Part shown: positions 32,257-45,210 of the stretch, piece by piece
Layout: each line of letters starts with the position of its first letter
How positions within the stretch are numbered: position 1 is the first letter of the stretch
Assembly: GCF_040712315.1 (NCBI RefSeq)
Contig: NC_134024.1
Location: 28,387,158 to 28,451,157, forward strand
Direction: 5' to 3'
DNA length: 64,000 bases
DNA from: Castanea sativa
Taxonomy: Eukaryota; Streptophyta; Magnoliopsida; Fagales; Fagaceae
Translations under genes and position numbers: made by a program
The notes under the pieces: generated by a model
What the model saw: the letters and a program-made list of their open reading frames with translations, nothing else
The model's database searches: none
Told to the model about the DNA's origin: nothing

Positions 32257-34840
32257 AAGTATGTACATTATAAAGTTGGAATTTATTAAACCAATGACAT
32301 AATTAAATATCACTTATGTAATACTATTTAACAAAAATAACTAAATAAATCAAAATAACATATGTTTATGACAAACATTCATTGATTAAACTCAAAGGTG
32401 ATAATTTATGACATTTGAGCCAAAATAATGATTTTTTTTATATATCATCTTTCGTAATCAACTTCATCTATGTCAATGTTATCACCATATTCATAATCTT
32501 GCAAAATTAATTCTTCGTTGACATTTTTTTGTGATCATCAACTAATGACAAATTTAATTATCACTTATGTAATAATATTTAATAAAGTTAACTAAATAAA
32601 TCAAAATAACATGTGTTTGTAACATAACATTCAAATTAATTAAACTCAAATGTGATAATACAAAATAATTTTTGTTTTCATCATCTTTCCTGACCAACTT
32701 CACCTGAAATTTTGTCTAAAGAAAAAAAAAACTTCACCTAATAATTTAAAGATGAAGCCTTCAATCATTAAACCATTGAAATTCATCTAAGGCATTACAT
32801 TCTACATGAGACTCTAGGCTATAATGGTCCATGAAAATCTTATTACACTTGGAATAGATTGGGGTTAAGGATTGATCTACACTTTTCAAGAGTTTTAGGG
32901 TTTGAGAGATTATTTGGGCTTCCAATTTAAGATGAAAACAAAAAGAACTAAGATCAAATTCAAGCTAGGATGTTCATAAAGAGAAATGTTCCAAAAGAAG
33001 AAAAAAGTTTCTTCCGTTTTTTTTTTTTTTTTTTTTTTTTTTTGAAGAAACAAAGGTTTAGAAATTGGTAGTTGTAAATGGTGACTTCAAGGACTCTCAA
33101 GAATATATTTTCTTCCTTACTAGTTTTCATTGGTAATGCCTGCTTTGTATTCTCAAAGATAACTACAATTTAATTTGTTACATACAGTTAAACAAACCAA
33201 TCATTGCCAAAAATTTAGACTCAAATTACAATCAAGTGTTGATTTATTTTCATTAGTTTGTTGAACTTTAAAATACAATAAGTTTCTATAAAATAAAATA
33301 AAAAAGGAAAAAATACAAACTCTATCTAGGAAAACTAAAATTTTAAAAAATTATATAAATTGGAAATAAGCTTTGACAATGAGCCCTAAGAATAGGGTAA
33401 ATTGTGATTAAAAAATTTATAAAACCATATATATAATAATATGTGAAGCTGAGAAAAACTCAAATTAGAGTTCCAATTTTACACTATGTGTTCTAAATTA
33501 TTTATTCTTAAAGAGTTTATTTCTTAATTTTAGAATCAAATGTAGGACTTGATCATAAATATTCATCTAAATGAGCTATTAAGTACAAAAACTAAAGAGT
33601 CTAGAATAAATGAATCGTAAAAAAAGTGCTTCACAATAATAAATAAATATGGACACTTTACTATACATAATAACATCCTTACAAAAATTTTTGAAGGGTT
33701 AACAAAATATAAAAATGAATATCAATAGTATTTGAATTATATATATATGAATTATATTATGCATCTTATTATATATCTTTAAGTGTATCCATGCATATAC
33801 ACGGGATTACAAGTTAGTTTATAATATAAAAAAATACACACACACACAACTAAAACAAATACAAAGAGAATAACAAAAATTTACTAGTAATGGCATATTT
33901 CAACTCATAGTTGTCAAAACTTGAATCGATTTTTTCTTTTGTATCGTGTATCATAAGATACATAAACGCCTATAAAAAAAATATAGATATAGATATAGAT
34001 ATAGAAAAAAAGTATATTCATTACACATTTGAAATATATTCAACTAATAAGTAATTTAATTATCACTTATGTAATAATATTCAAAAAAACTAACTAAATA
34101 AATCAAAATAACGTCTGTTTAGATATCCATAAAAATAAAAATAAAAATAAAACATATTTTTATATCATAAACATTCAAATTGATTAGATACAAAAGTGAT
34201 AATATATGACATATGAGCCAAAATATGATTTTTTTTATTTTTATCATTTTTATCACCTATGATAATTAACTTCATCTTAGTCAATGTTATCACCGTGTTC
34301 TTCACCTTGAAAAATTATTGCTTCACTAACATTTTCTTTGTGATCATTTACATTTACTACCACTTCTTGTTCTTTTATTTTAATAATTTTTTATTTATTT
34401 TTTAATCTTGGCATTCGAGTTTCTTATACTTCTAGCAATAGTATCAAAAAAATTCATTTTGTCCGATTAATAGCTTATTCATAGTGTAGAAATTTTTTAT
34501 GAAAATATCGTGTCAAGTGCGTAGTCCAATTTTTTTAGGAGAAAGAAAAATTGAAAAATAAATTAAAAAAATACTCTTGAACATGTTATTTTATTGGCCT
34601 CGATCAAGTAGCCCAATAATTTTGCATTAAAAAAATTCTAACTTGTTGGACTTTAAACACATGTGTAAGTTTAAACCCAAAAAAAAAAAAAAAAACTCTT
34701 TTTTTTTAACACACATGTATGTATTGTACAATACAATGCAATTTATCCAATACGTGCATATATCTTATGATTTATGAGCAGTTCCAATACGTCGTTACAT
34801 TACAAAATATTTTGTACACAATACAATACTAACAACCATG
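32125..34840. mobile_element. Probable non-autonomous hAT element, 2.7 kb
   Basis: The left end CATAGTTGTCAAAAC and the complement of the right end (CATGGTTGTTAGTATTG) form short inverted repeats. The 8-bp flanks GGCAAATG (32117-32124) and GGTGAATG (34841-34848) agree at 6 of 8. The left terminal region is repeated inside from 33906 (again CATAGTTGTCAAAAC), and blocks such as TTATCACTTATGTAATA recur at about 32305, 32555 and 34055. It includes (CA)n/(TA)n at 32221-32258 and a T-run at 33019-33043. No transposase is seen. Confidence 0.5.
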
Positions 34841-34848
34841 GGTGAATG

Positions 34849-36169
34849 ATTTAACTTTACTCGTGAGGGGGGCTCTCTAGCCATAGGAGGAATATAAGGG
34901 AGAAGTGACTGGATCATTCCTGTTCTCTTGAAGTTGGGAAGGAGGTTCGGTATGGGGTGCCGGACTAGCAAGTGAGTCAGGGATGAGTCTTTTTATCCTT
35001 TTTCTCTTTTAGATATGGAATCTCATCCTCTAATTGAGATAGTCCTTAGTAGTCTAACTCAAGCTCATCTTTTAAGGGAAGCTCACTTGATTCATCAATA
35101 ACAACGTTGATTGTTTCCAACACTTGTTCTATTATTTAATACCATTTAAGAACAACTAGTGGACAAATATCCGAGAAGAAATCCTTATCACTCTTGGCAT
35201 CAATCTTTCTCCAAAGTTCTCATTGTCCTTAAGAATGAAGCACTTGTTAGGACCAAAAAGTCCAAAAGACCTCTTAGGTGGGGCGAAATGAGGGGAAACC
35301 ATATCTTAATTAAGTCCTACGTCGCCTAGGTTGAGAGAGGTCTTGTGCCTTATATGGAGGCATTGGGCACTAACTGGTATGAGGTCTTTTAACACCATGC
35401 GGGATATCCAAAATGAACAATATCATGCCAACTCAGCCAAGAAGCTCAAAGTAATCCCTAGAGAAGTTGGGGCATGACAAAAATGGGTATTAGAGCAGAC
35501 CCCTAAACGACAGGATGGTGGGTGGACACTCCTTTTCGAAGAACTGAACAACAAGATCCTTGTCACAGATTTTACAAATGTTCAACAAATTCATATAAAG
35601 ACCTTCAACAAATAGGACATCTTCATGGCAAGCCCTGCAAGGTCACGGTTTCTCTTCCACATATGTTGGACCTAGCTACTATCATCACCAAAAGTTACAG
35701 ACCACCAATTTCCTTATATGCCTAATACACTTTCTAGAGGTAAGCCTACAAGTGGTTATGGTGGAGCAATTTATCTTATATTCTTAAGTGTTTGACCCTT
35801 CTCTAAGCTCACAATTGTCCCCCTCAAGTTTCTCAACTAAGCTTAGTTTATCCGTTTCAAAAATGATTCCTTTATCTATTCATCAAAATAAATGTTTAGA
35901 GCATAAATGACTAAATGTACACACAAATGCTCATTTGAGTAACTTTCCTCCAATACAAGAAGGCTCTACCCCCCTAAAAATAACAATAATAATAATCAAT
36001 GGCATGACAAAATTTCACATAATAATTACTTTGTCTATATGCTTTTTTTACTCCTTGGTATAGCACATTTTCTGTTCTTCACATCTAGATCAATGTCTTC
36101 TACATGGAATCTCTCAATACATTTTATTCTTCACATCTAGATCTTCTATATATCTAGAGAAGAGGCCTA
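34849..36169. other. Spacer with an LTR-like block
   Basis: About 35240-35490 contains AAGTCCTACGTCGCCTAGGT and GTCTTGTGCCTTATATGGAG, resembling the U3/R region of plant LTRs, but no ends or duplication are resolved. No gene is supported; the open stretch at 35522-35725 has no domain. Confidence 0.35.
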
Positions 36170-36982
36170 GGGTTTACACCACAAAGGATTCCTTAAGTTG
36201 TTTCTTCTTGAGGTTCGTAGTCTAAGTATCACCAAGCAAATTTCGTCGGCTCTTTAATAAACTACAAGTAAAAAATCATCAGCAGATGCTTGTCCAATGT
36301 CATTAAACTCTGTTAAGACATGTTTGTTAAAAGTCTTAACGAAAATTAAACCCAAACGAAAAGGGGGAGGGGGGTGAGGTTAATAAAATGAGTCCAACTC
36401 TGGGATAAACTGAGAAAGCACTGGGAAAGAAAGAAGGCATGTCATACAACATTAAAAGTTTTCCATTTCACTGAAACAGTGGAATCAGCCGAAACCAATA
36501 GTATGCACAAAACTACAAACGTACTACATTAACAATAAAACTAAGAAAAAGAAAACATTATACAAAACGGTAGTGGAAAAGGAAAAAATAATAATAATCC
36601 ATTGCTTGCAACCAACTAGCTGCTAGTATCCGTGAACTAAAGTCTATATACAACAGAAGCATTGGACCAGTAATCCAAATGACTAGTGACTTAAATTGTC
36701 GAAAAACTCAGGAGGTATCGTAGGGGGGCAATACTTCTTCGCCACATATTTGTACTGAGGAAGAAATGAGTATCTCAGTTAAAACTTCGGACATTAGCAG
36801 ATCAACCAAAAAATACAGCAAAACGATGGTTCTGATTTCTAACCCATCTAAACTATGGACTACATAACCAGCTCATTCAATTGCAACTGACCAGTCCCAT
36901 TGCGTCTATGAATTATTTGATTTGTTAATTTGATTATTGTCATAATAAACCTGACACAACAGGCTTGCAACAAAGGACACCC
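36170..36982. repeat. Segmental duplication copy A, cyclin 3' end part
   Basis: Collinear and highly similar to about 61465-62490. It covers the last exon, 3' UTR and start of the last intron of the cyclin gene. Shared blocks include CAACTAGCTGCTAGTATCCG and GGGGGGCAATACTTCTTCGC. Homology stops exactly at the 10.26-kb insertion. Confidence 0.9.
36683..36754 (-). pseudogene. Cyclin-A pseudogene, last exon
   Basis: 72-nt exon after a TTTCTTCCTCAG acceptor. It encodes YKYVAKKYCPPTIPPEFFDN plus three residues and a stop, intact in itself and equivalent to 62202-62273. The rest of the gene copy lies 10.9 kb away at 47627-48028 and carries stop codons, so this exon belongs to a dead copy. Confidence 0.85.
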
Positions 36983-37300
36983 TGTCGATGCCTCGCCTCG
37001 CAACATGCCCTTCAAGCACCCATCTCGTCGACACTCGCGTGAGCCTGTTGGCAGGCTCGGGGAGCTCGTGTGCTTTCTTTTTCGTGTGAAGGAGGGTCGT
37101 TTTACCCCTGGAACTTGATTGGAATCTAGGTCAATTTTAAGTGATTACCAAAGGTAAGTGAAGTCGTCACCAATTATTGAGTTTTTCTAAGGTGTGATTG
37201 GTCACCTGGCTCTATTTGATTTTATTACCGTTCTTAGGCTAAAAAAAAATGCCATTTTTCTTAATCTAATATGTTGAAAGTTCACCTAATGTGTAAAACA

Positions 37301-38072
37301 CTAGTGAATGTTTAGACCTCCAATTTCAAAATTACCAACACAAGCTTATATTCAAACAATGTATGTGCAGAATGATAAATATAAGCTATACCCAAATAAA
37401 CAAACTACTCTAGGCCATAATTTAATCACAATATAGCAGTAATTAAAAACAAAGAGTAAGGGTTAGAGAGATGCAAACACAAGATAACACTGGCACGTGT
37501 TATCGAAGAGAAAACCGAAATACTCAGCGAAAAACCTCTCTGCCGCCCTCCTAGCGATAAAATGATCCACTAGAAAATCAGTTGGGATACATGAATAGCA
37601 ATAGACCCTTCAAGCCTAATCTACCCGATGCACCTAAGCCCTCCAAGCTTCTTGCTCCAACAGGGTTAAGCCTAACCTTGTCTTCTCTAGTAAATGTTTA
37701 GACCTCCAATTTCAAAATTACCAACACAAGCTTATATCCAACTAATGTATATGCGGAATGATAAATATAAGCTATACCCAAATAAACAAACTACTCTAAG
37801 CTATAATTTAATCACAACATAGCAGTAATTAAAAGCAAAGAGCAAGGGTTAGAGAGATGCAAACACAAGATAACACTGACACATGTTATCGAAGAGGAAA
37901 GTGAAGTACTCGGCGAAAAACCTCTCCGCTGGCCTCCAAGCAGTAAAATGATCCACTAGAAAATCAGTTGGGATACATGAATAGCAATAGACCTTCCAAG
38001 CCTAATCTACCTAATGCACCTAAGCCCTCCAAGCTTCTTTCTCCAATAAGGTTAAGCCTAACCTTGTTTTCT
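37301..38072. repeat. Tandem duplication, 386-bp unit, two copies
   Basis: 37301-37686 and 37687-38072 align along the whole length with few differences (both start CTAG, then AATGTTTAGACCTCCAATTT). It is non-coding and contains AACCTCTC blocks reminiscent of Copia LTRs. Confidence 0.9.
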
Positions 38073-41011
38073 CTAGCTTACCGGATCCCGCAATAAGCTC
38101 ATTGCATCAACCAAATGAATTTGTCCTCTCTGAACTGCTTTCCAAGTACCAAATAACATTTTCACTGATATGGGTATGGTGAGATAAGAATTTGGCTAAA
38201 GGTCCTCTCAAGGGTATGTCAATGGAAATGGTGAGAGTAGAGGAATTTGAGAATCAAAGATATAAGATTATGGATGAGTCAATCTTGTTTTCTCTAGGGT
38301 TTCTCTCTCAAAATTCTCTTTTGAAACTCTCTACATTTCGTGGGTATAAGAGTATTTATAGTAGAGTATGAGAAGGAATGTGAAAAGTCATTTTTCGGCA
38401 TAACAGGGGGTTCTAACAACTTGACTCGCAACTGGGACTAGTCGCGAGTTTTAGTCGCAAAATAACTAACTGGTTAGACTGTACTTTTTGTCCTGTAGTG
38501 CTCCAGCTGTCACAACCCTTCAGCTTCCAACATGCTTCACACATGTGGCACTTCTGGCGAGTCATTACTCGCAAGAAACCTCTTAATTGCACACACACTT
38601 GAATTTTTCACACTCTCTCACACACAACCCTTACATGATTCTCACCTAAATACAGGGTATCTAATTGCTGAATTACAAGTAAATTTCGCACGAAATAAAG
38701 CCAAAAATTGGTTGAATAAATTCAACCTTACAAATATGGAGGCAAAAAATCTTGATTCTTGAGTTTGGAAGTTTAGTTATGTGTGGGGAAGGTGTTAGGC
38801 ACCCAACAACGCCTATCCAATGACTGTCCTTTGTTTTGGCAAAACCTTAATTTTCGGAGATTAGCAATTGAAAATAGGACATTGGTATTAGCTTTTAGGG
38901 CTTTGAACGTGTTGGGCTTTGAGGTTTGGTTTTGGAATAGGTGTGGTCCCAATCAATGTTTTCCTAGTGCATTCAGGATTTGGTGCAAAATTTCTATAGC
39001 AAAAATTCGGTCACATTTCACCTTGTTTTCATGGCAAAAATCTGGCGGCACTTCGCCTCAGGTGCATCATAGCACATAAAACACTATTCTCACAAAGCTT
39101 TCCTTGTGAGAATACGGCAATGAAGGTGCCTCATTTTCACGACGAAAATCTGACAGAGCTTCACCTTTGGTGCGTTATGGCACACCGACAAGGTTTCACG
39201 TCTGTGTATATGGTGTGTATCGACATGCTCGTACCGAGACGAGCTGAAGCCCTTCAACGCATCAAGTATCTTGATGAGCGTTGCATACACAGGGAAACCA
39301 ATGTCAACCAACTAATATGGATCGAGACAATCAGACTGTGATGACCGTGCACATAGTATAGCATGAATATGCACCTACAGCAAATGCATTGAGCACATAC
39401 CCACACTATAAGGTCAGGAGTGCTTGTGGTCAGCGAGGGTCACTCGCATAACCAAAAGAGTCTGTCATACAAAGTGCACAATCACCCACACACGCGTTGG
39501 TGCATATACACACACACACACATCATGCACAATGCTATCATGCAGAGCAAAAAAGTAAAGCAAGCATATGCCGACATCCCCTGGCAGCCCAGCAAGGTAC
39601 AGGAAAAGTAAATTAGACATTGTCACACCTAAGGAACGCAGCCCAAAGCAAGGTTCAGGAATGATAAGAGATACATGCCTACATCCCTAAGGTATGACCC
39701 AACAAGGTGCGGGAAAGATAAAATCAAACATTGCCATACCCTAGGAATGCGGCCTAAGAATGGTACATGGAGGATAAGCCTAATAAAATTCCTTAAAGAA
39801 GAGGTTAAAACAAGGGGGTAGAAAGATATAACCGCTTGGGGAGGCGAGGCCTCTAATCTACTATACATCGCCCTTTTTAGAATTGTGGCTTTGCCCTTTT
39901 TGCTCGCGCCTAGGAGGTTGTGCCTTCACTCCAAGCGTCCATTGCACCATGTGTGTACATGCAATAGACAAGGAAACAAGCCAACAGACAAGCCAAGAAA
40001 GAAGCAAAGAAGATAGAGAGATAGAAAGCATGCAAAGAACATACTCATAAAAGGGCAAAACAGGGGCGAACAAACATGCTAAGCACACGAAGGGGTAAGC
40101 AAACATGTTATCAAACAAAAGGTGATGCCCTAGGAGGACAAATGTAGGTTTGGATGACACATGTGTGCCATCAAGCAAAGTTCCTAAACGGACTTGGGGT
40201 CTCATGTATCGAAAACGGGGGTGAACCAGCAGGAGATAGTAGGAACTAGGCTTGATGACACAAGCAAGATTTATGTATGAAATGTAAGCAAGCGTGCAAA
40301 GATGCATAGAAACAAAGAAAGCCAACAAGGGCACAAGCAAGCAAGGCAAGCATATCATCACATAGACCGAAGAAATGGTATGCATCTGACATCACAAAGA
40401 TGCATCTCACAAGTGGTTACACCCAAACAAAGCCACATGGGGGTTGGATGAAACCACACAAGATCAAGCCCACGAAGGGCACTAAGCATGGCAAAACCTA
40501 GAACTAGAGAGGCAAACATAGACACAAAGCATAGAAGCAAACAAGGATACACATGCATATAGGGGAATGATCCAAACCATTTAATGTAGGCCTAGACCAC
40601 GGGATCTAAATCTACAATCCACCAATATGGGCTAAAACTCAAGAAAGAGAGATATTAAGGACAAAAAGGCTACAATAGCACATGGCATAGCAACCAAACA
40701 TGTAGATCCAAACATAGGCAAAATACGGGGCCTAAAAAGACATAGATCCAAGCAAAGGAATGGCAAAGAGCACATAAAAGCATAGATCTAAGCATAGATC
40801 TAAGCATAGATCTAAGCATAGACATGACAAAAAGCACTAAGCATAGGCATGACAAAGGGCACATAAAAGCATAGATCTAGCCATAAACATGGAAACAAGT
40901 ATAGTAACATGTAGATCTAAGCATAAGCAAGGTATTTAGACATAATCTAGCACAAGAAGGCTAGGCCAACAACATCAAAGCAATAAATCATGGTAAAAGC
41001 TAATAGACATG
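38073..41011. other. Non-coding body of the compound insertion
   Basis: No coherent coding region. GGTGTTAGGCACCCAACAAC at about 38788 and GTCGTCACCAATTATTGAG at about 37164 are motifs often seen together in plant LTR-element leaders, here separated by inserted DNA. Long minus-strand open stretches at 39861-40385 and similar places are Cys/Leu/Ser-rich with no domain and are probably chance. Confidence 0.45.
40781..40822. repeat. 12-bp tandem repeat, 3.5 copies
   Basis: The unit CATAGATCTAAG is repeated at 40781, 40793 and 40805 and partly at 40817. Degenerate related units (AGCATAGATC, AGCATAGACATG) spread over 40670-40930. Confidence 0.85.
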
Positions 41012-41016
41012 TTATG

Positions 41017-41959
41017 TGTTGGGAAATTTAGACCCCGATTGATAGAAGTAACAAGTTATAAACCTAACTTGTTAATTAAATTTATTATGAATAAACCTTG
41101 TTAAAACAAACAAACATCAATATCATGCATAGCGAAAAAGTAAATGAGACAATATATGATAACCTAGAAAAACTAATGAAACAAACTAGTTTCACAGTAA
41201 AAAACCTGGGGGAAACCTTCCCGAAAAGCAATTCATTATAGTAAAGAGAAGTTTCAGATCTAGTACAAAATCTTTACTCCTAGACTTTACAATCTCCGTA
41301 GATGAACTTACAACAAAAATCTTCTACTGCTTCAGAACCTCTGAACTCTTCAATATATGAACGCCACTCTTTTGCACAAATCCCAGTACGTGACTAACCA
41401 ATGATGCACGGATCCCAATACGTGACTAACTCCACCAACTTGAAGAAGATGTTGGTTTCAAAGTTCTTCACTTCATCAACAATGAAGATCAAGAAGTACT
41501 TGATTACAAAATCCTAAGGCACAAAAGACACAGTAACTTCTTACAGAGAGAATAATACACATGGTCACTTTTTCATATGTTCTCTATATGCATACACACT
41601 GTGACGGTCTTTAAAATGAGCCTTATATATGTCTAAGGTTGTGAGAAAAGAAACCCTACACAAATATTTTAGCTTGGGCCGAAAATCAGATCCAGAAATT
41701 CTGATTTCGTAGATCTCGATAGATAGGCTATCTATCGAGCTTCAAGGAAAAAGTTTCTTTTAAACCTCGATAGATTTAATCTGTCAAGCTTTAAAATACA
41801 ACAATTATTCACTTGTTTCTTAAATAGATTTGCATGGCTTTAACTCTTGACTTGAACACAAAGTTGCTTGAAGATTTAAACCATCTTAGATCTACCCAAT
41901 TACAAGTAAAGTGCGTTTTGTCAAAGAATTAGCCAATTATATAAAATATGTCATTAACA
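41017..41959 (-). repeat. 3' LTR of the Copia element
   Basis: 943 bp, complete, with TG..CA ends (plus-strand ends TGTTGGGAAA and TTAACA). It carries a perfect palindrome at 41715-41739 with 12-bp arms CTCGATAGATAG and a 1-nt centre. Confidence 0.85.
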
Positions 41960-42273
41960 ATCTCCCCCTTTGGCAATCCGTAACAAAACCAAAACAAACA
42001 AATGAACATATGAGAGAAGTCATAAATCACTCAACTCATACTCACTTGTTGAATACAATAAAATATATCCTAACACAAACTCTTGAAAAAAATTTGCAAG
42101 AAGAAAGTTCATGGTATGGAAGACTTTAACAACCTGTATTTTTGAAACACTTCAAACAAAACTCATCATGACATCTTAGTGTGAAACAGAAATAAAAGAT
42201 TGCATACAATGAGAAACATGTGTATAAAGAGAGAAAAGAAACAACACACGTAGAGATAGGTGAAGAAGACATA

Positions 42274-42311
<38 letters not shown>

Positions 42312-43449
42312 AAGATAAGCACAATGGTCACAAGACCGGTGTACAAGAAGCTAAAAGAAACTCATACGACAACAATGAGATAAACACCCCCTAACAAGAT
42401 GAAACACAGCTCCCCCTAACTTGTAGAATCTTTAAAAGAAACCACATTTTCTCCCCCGTTTTGTCATGATTGACAAAAGGTACAAGAAGCTATAAAACTT
42501 CACCTGAGAAACATAAAGATGATCAAGGGGGCACAAGGAAACCATATAAATGCATGAATGTAATGAAACAAGATGCTATGGATGACATGCTATGGATGAC
42601 AAGATAAAAGACAGATGCAAAACATGTGAAAAACAATGCATGCAAGAGGATCTCGATAGATCGAGAAGTTGTCGAGTTGTTATCGAGCAAAAGCCAACCT
42701 CGATGGATTGAGAAACTGTCGAGGATCTATCGGCCAAACAGAAAGTTTCTCGATGGATTGAGAGCTGTCGAGAAGCTGTCGAGCTTGAAGAAAATGTGTT
42801 TTCAAAGAGGAGAAAAAACACACAAATGAATGCAATCAAGCAAGCTACTCAACCAAAGATCCAATCAACATGTTAAGCTTTTAAAAACATCTCTCAACAA
42901 GAAAATGTAGAGCATTCATAGATCCAAAACACACACACACACACACACACACTAAACAAGTCTAACCAATTTTATATTTCAAAAATAAGTCAAGACAGTT
43001 TAGTGAGTATACATTAACATATGTATTCCTTGTGATAGCCAAATCACATTGTACCTGCACATGAATCAAAAGTAGCAAAGAATTTTTGCGTGTTGTATGT
43101 GAAAACATCGCAAGATTACACAAGTTTCTCATATTATGACAATTTGAGAAAACTGTCATCTAAGCTACAAAAGATATAAAGTTTAGAAAACTTTATTTCA
43201 ATGGTCATTCAAGGTACATAAGTACCAATGTACACAAAACACACACTGTTTTTGTATTTTTCTGATTTTTTTTTTATTTTGAAAAAAAAAAAAAAAAACT
43301 AAACAACCAAACAAAAGCAGACAAACAATATGAAAGCCTGAAAGAAAGATGCAGATGCATGAAAGCATGATTCCAAAAACAGATAAGAAATCAAGCAAAG
43401 AAAGTCCTACTTTAAATAGAAATAATTAAAGTATAGGACAGATCGAAAA
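41960..43449. other. Copia internal non-coding region with CTCGAT repeats
   Basis: No domain is encoded. 42649-42796 contains a cluster of CTCGATAGATCGAG, CTCGATGGATTGAG and GAGCTGTCGAGAAGCTGTCGA units that repeat the LTR palindrome motif. It also contains (AT)n at 42280-42309 and (CA)n at 42930-42952. Confidence 0.6.
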
Positions 43450-45190
43450 GACAATTAAGTCTTAGGCTTCTTTTTCACCCACACAGCACGAATCTTTGGC
43501 CGTGAAGATGAAAATGCACATGTCCTAGTATGTCTACTAAAGGACATAAAAGAATTTAAACTCTCCTGAAATTGAGTTGAAAAACTCAAACTTTTTAATA
43601 ACTCTCCAAAAAAAAGGTGTAGTTCCTTGAGAAGAAACCTGTGACCGTTTGGACACTTATTTTCAAGTATACAATTTAAAGCAATTAGGACGAATGTGCC
43701 CAAAAATACCATAATGGTGAAAAACATGAACAATTTTAGGACTACTAGACTTCCTAGAGTGAGGTCTAACAAAAGATTTAGAATTAGACAAATCAATTAT
43801 GGATTTTGTACCTTTATCACCATTCTCAAATTGGGGCACAAAAACAGTCCTTGATCTAGAAGCCGTGGAAGAGGAGGGGCTGAAGGAAACATCATATCCT
43901 AAGCCAATCTTATCAGAACTAGGCTTTTGAACACTCAACACCTCATCAAGCTATGCACTAGACATCCTCTTCATTTGAGTTCTAGCTTGACTAAGCTCAA
44001 CCTCAAAATTCTTGACCTTCTCTTCTAATGAGGTGTTCTCCACAATAAAAGTCTCAACTGACCTTATAGTCTCATCTAGTTTGACTAACAATTCAACTTT
44101 TTCAATTTTTACCTCATTAAGCTCTTTTCTACAAAGATGAGAAGTCTCTTCAAATTTTATAAATTCAATACATAGCTTATCATAGGCTTCCTAAATGGTC
44201 AACTTCTTTGGTACTTCATCATCAGAAGAATCCTCACTAGCACTCTCCACAATCACCTTATCAATTGTGGCAGCAAAAAGTCATAAAGTGACCACATTCA
44301 TCCACATACTCATCAAAAGAATCATTCTTAATATCACTCCAAGTAGCAACCAACCCTTTTTCTTTTGACTTCTTGGTCTTTTCCTTCATAAGATAGTTTG
44401 GGCACTCTATGCTCATATGACCAAAACATTTCATGGTATTAGATGAGGGGTTTCTCATTCTTGCCCTTCCTAGAGGATTTAGATTTCCTAGGAGATTTTT
44501 CCTTATCTTTTTTCCTATATTGAAGAAGCTTGATAATCTCATCAGCTATGAAAGTTAGATCATCATCCTCATTATCATATTCATCTTCATCTTCGCTTTC
44601 ATCTTCAATTTCAGAGTCATCAATCTCTTCTTTTATACCCTTAAGAGCCAAGTTTTTACTCTTTCCACCTTTTCCCATTAAACCTAATCTCATCTCATAG
44701 GTTTCAAGGTTCCCTACAAGCTCAGTCAAAGGAATTTGATTAATGTCCTTCACTTCTTCAATGACAGTGATCTTGGCATGGAATCTTTCAGGTAGGGACC
44801 TAAGGATTTTTCTAATAATTTTGGGTTCTGCAATAGATTCTCCAAGATTGAAGACAGAATTCACAATATCCTTGAGTTTAAGCATAGAACTCATCGAATG
44901 TCTCATCCTCCTCCATCCTTATTTCTTCAAAACTACTAGTGAGTTTTTGAAGCTTCACAATCTTTACTGCCTTGGTACCTTCATAGATGGTCTCAGTAAT
45001 GGTCCATGCTTTCTTGGCAACTTTTGTAGATGATATTTTCTTGAATTCCTCATTAGTCACTCCACAAAACAAAGCATTCAAAGCCTTACTGCTGAAATTT
45101 GCCACTTTAATTGTTGCTTCATCACAATCCACTAGCACTTCCTTTAGCTTAAAACTTGTTAATTCTATCAATTGGGATCTAAATTTCCTA
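43450..45190 (-). pseudogene. Copia gag remnant (UBN2 type)
   Basis: Spread over at least four minus-strand frames. In order: ATIKVANFSSKALNALFCGV, then TKVAKKAWTITETIYEGT (45246-44878); ILRSLPERFHAKITVIEEVK and an acidic stretch (44906-44439); a broken zinc knuckle KCFGHMSIECPN (44542-44261) that lacks the second Cys; and a second knuckle-like FHHYGIFGHIRPNCFKLY (43941-43663) with Cys residues replaced. The segment order matches the UBN2 gag of plant Ty1/Copia elements. Frameshifts and lost Cys residues make it non-functional. Confidence 0.75.
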
Positions 45191-45206
45191 ACAAGTGGTA
45201 TCAGAG
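45145..45206 (+). repeat. Inverted LTR end plus primer-binding site
   Basis: On the plus strand, opposite to the element, this segment reads as an LTR 3' end (CTAAATTTCCTAACA) followed by AG and TGGTATCAGAG (45196-45206), the usual primer-binding site for initiator tRNA-Met. It is the inverse of the border expected there and matches the complement of 41017-41065. Confidence 0.7.
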
Positions 45207-45210
45207 TGAT

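Noticed and set aside
39861..40385. 174-codon minus-strand open frame, Cys/Leu/Ser-rich with hydrophobic stretches
   Set aside because: Non-coding insertion body with low-complexity AAGCA/CATAG repeats on the other strand. The membrane-like look follows from composition, and no homologue is recognised.
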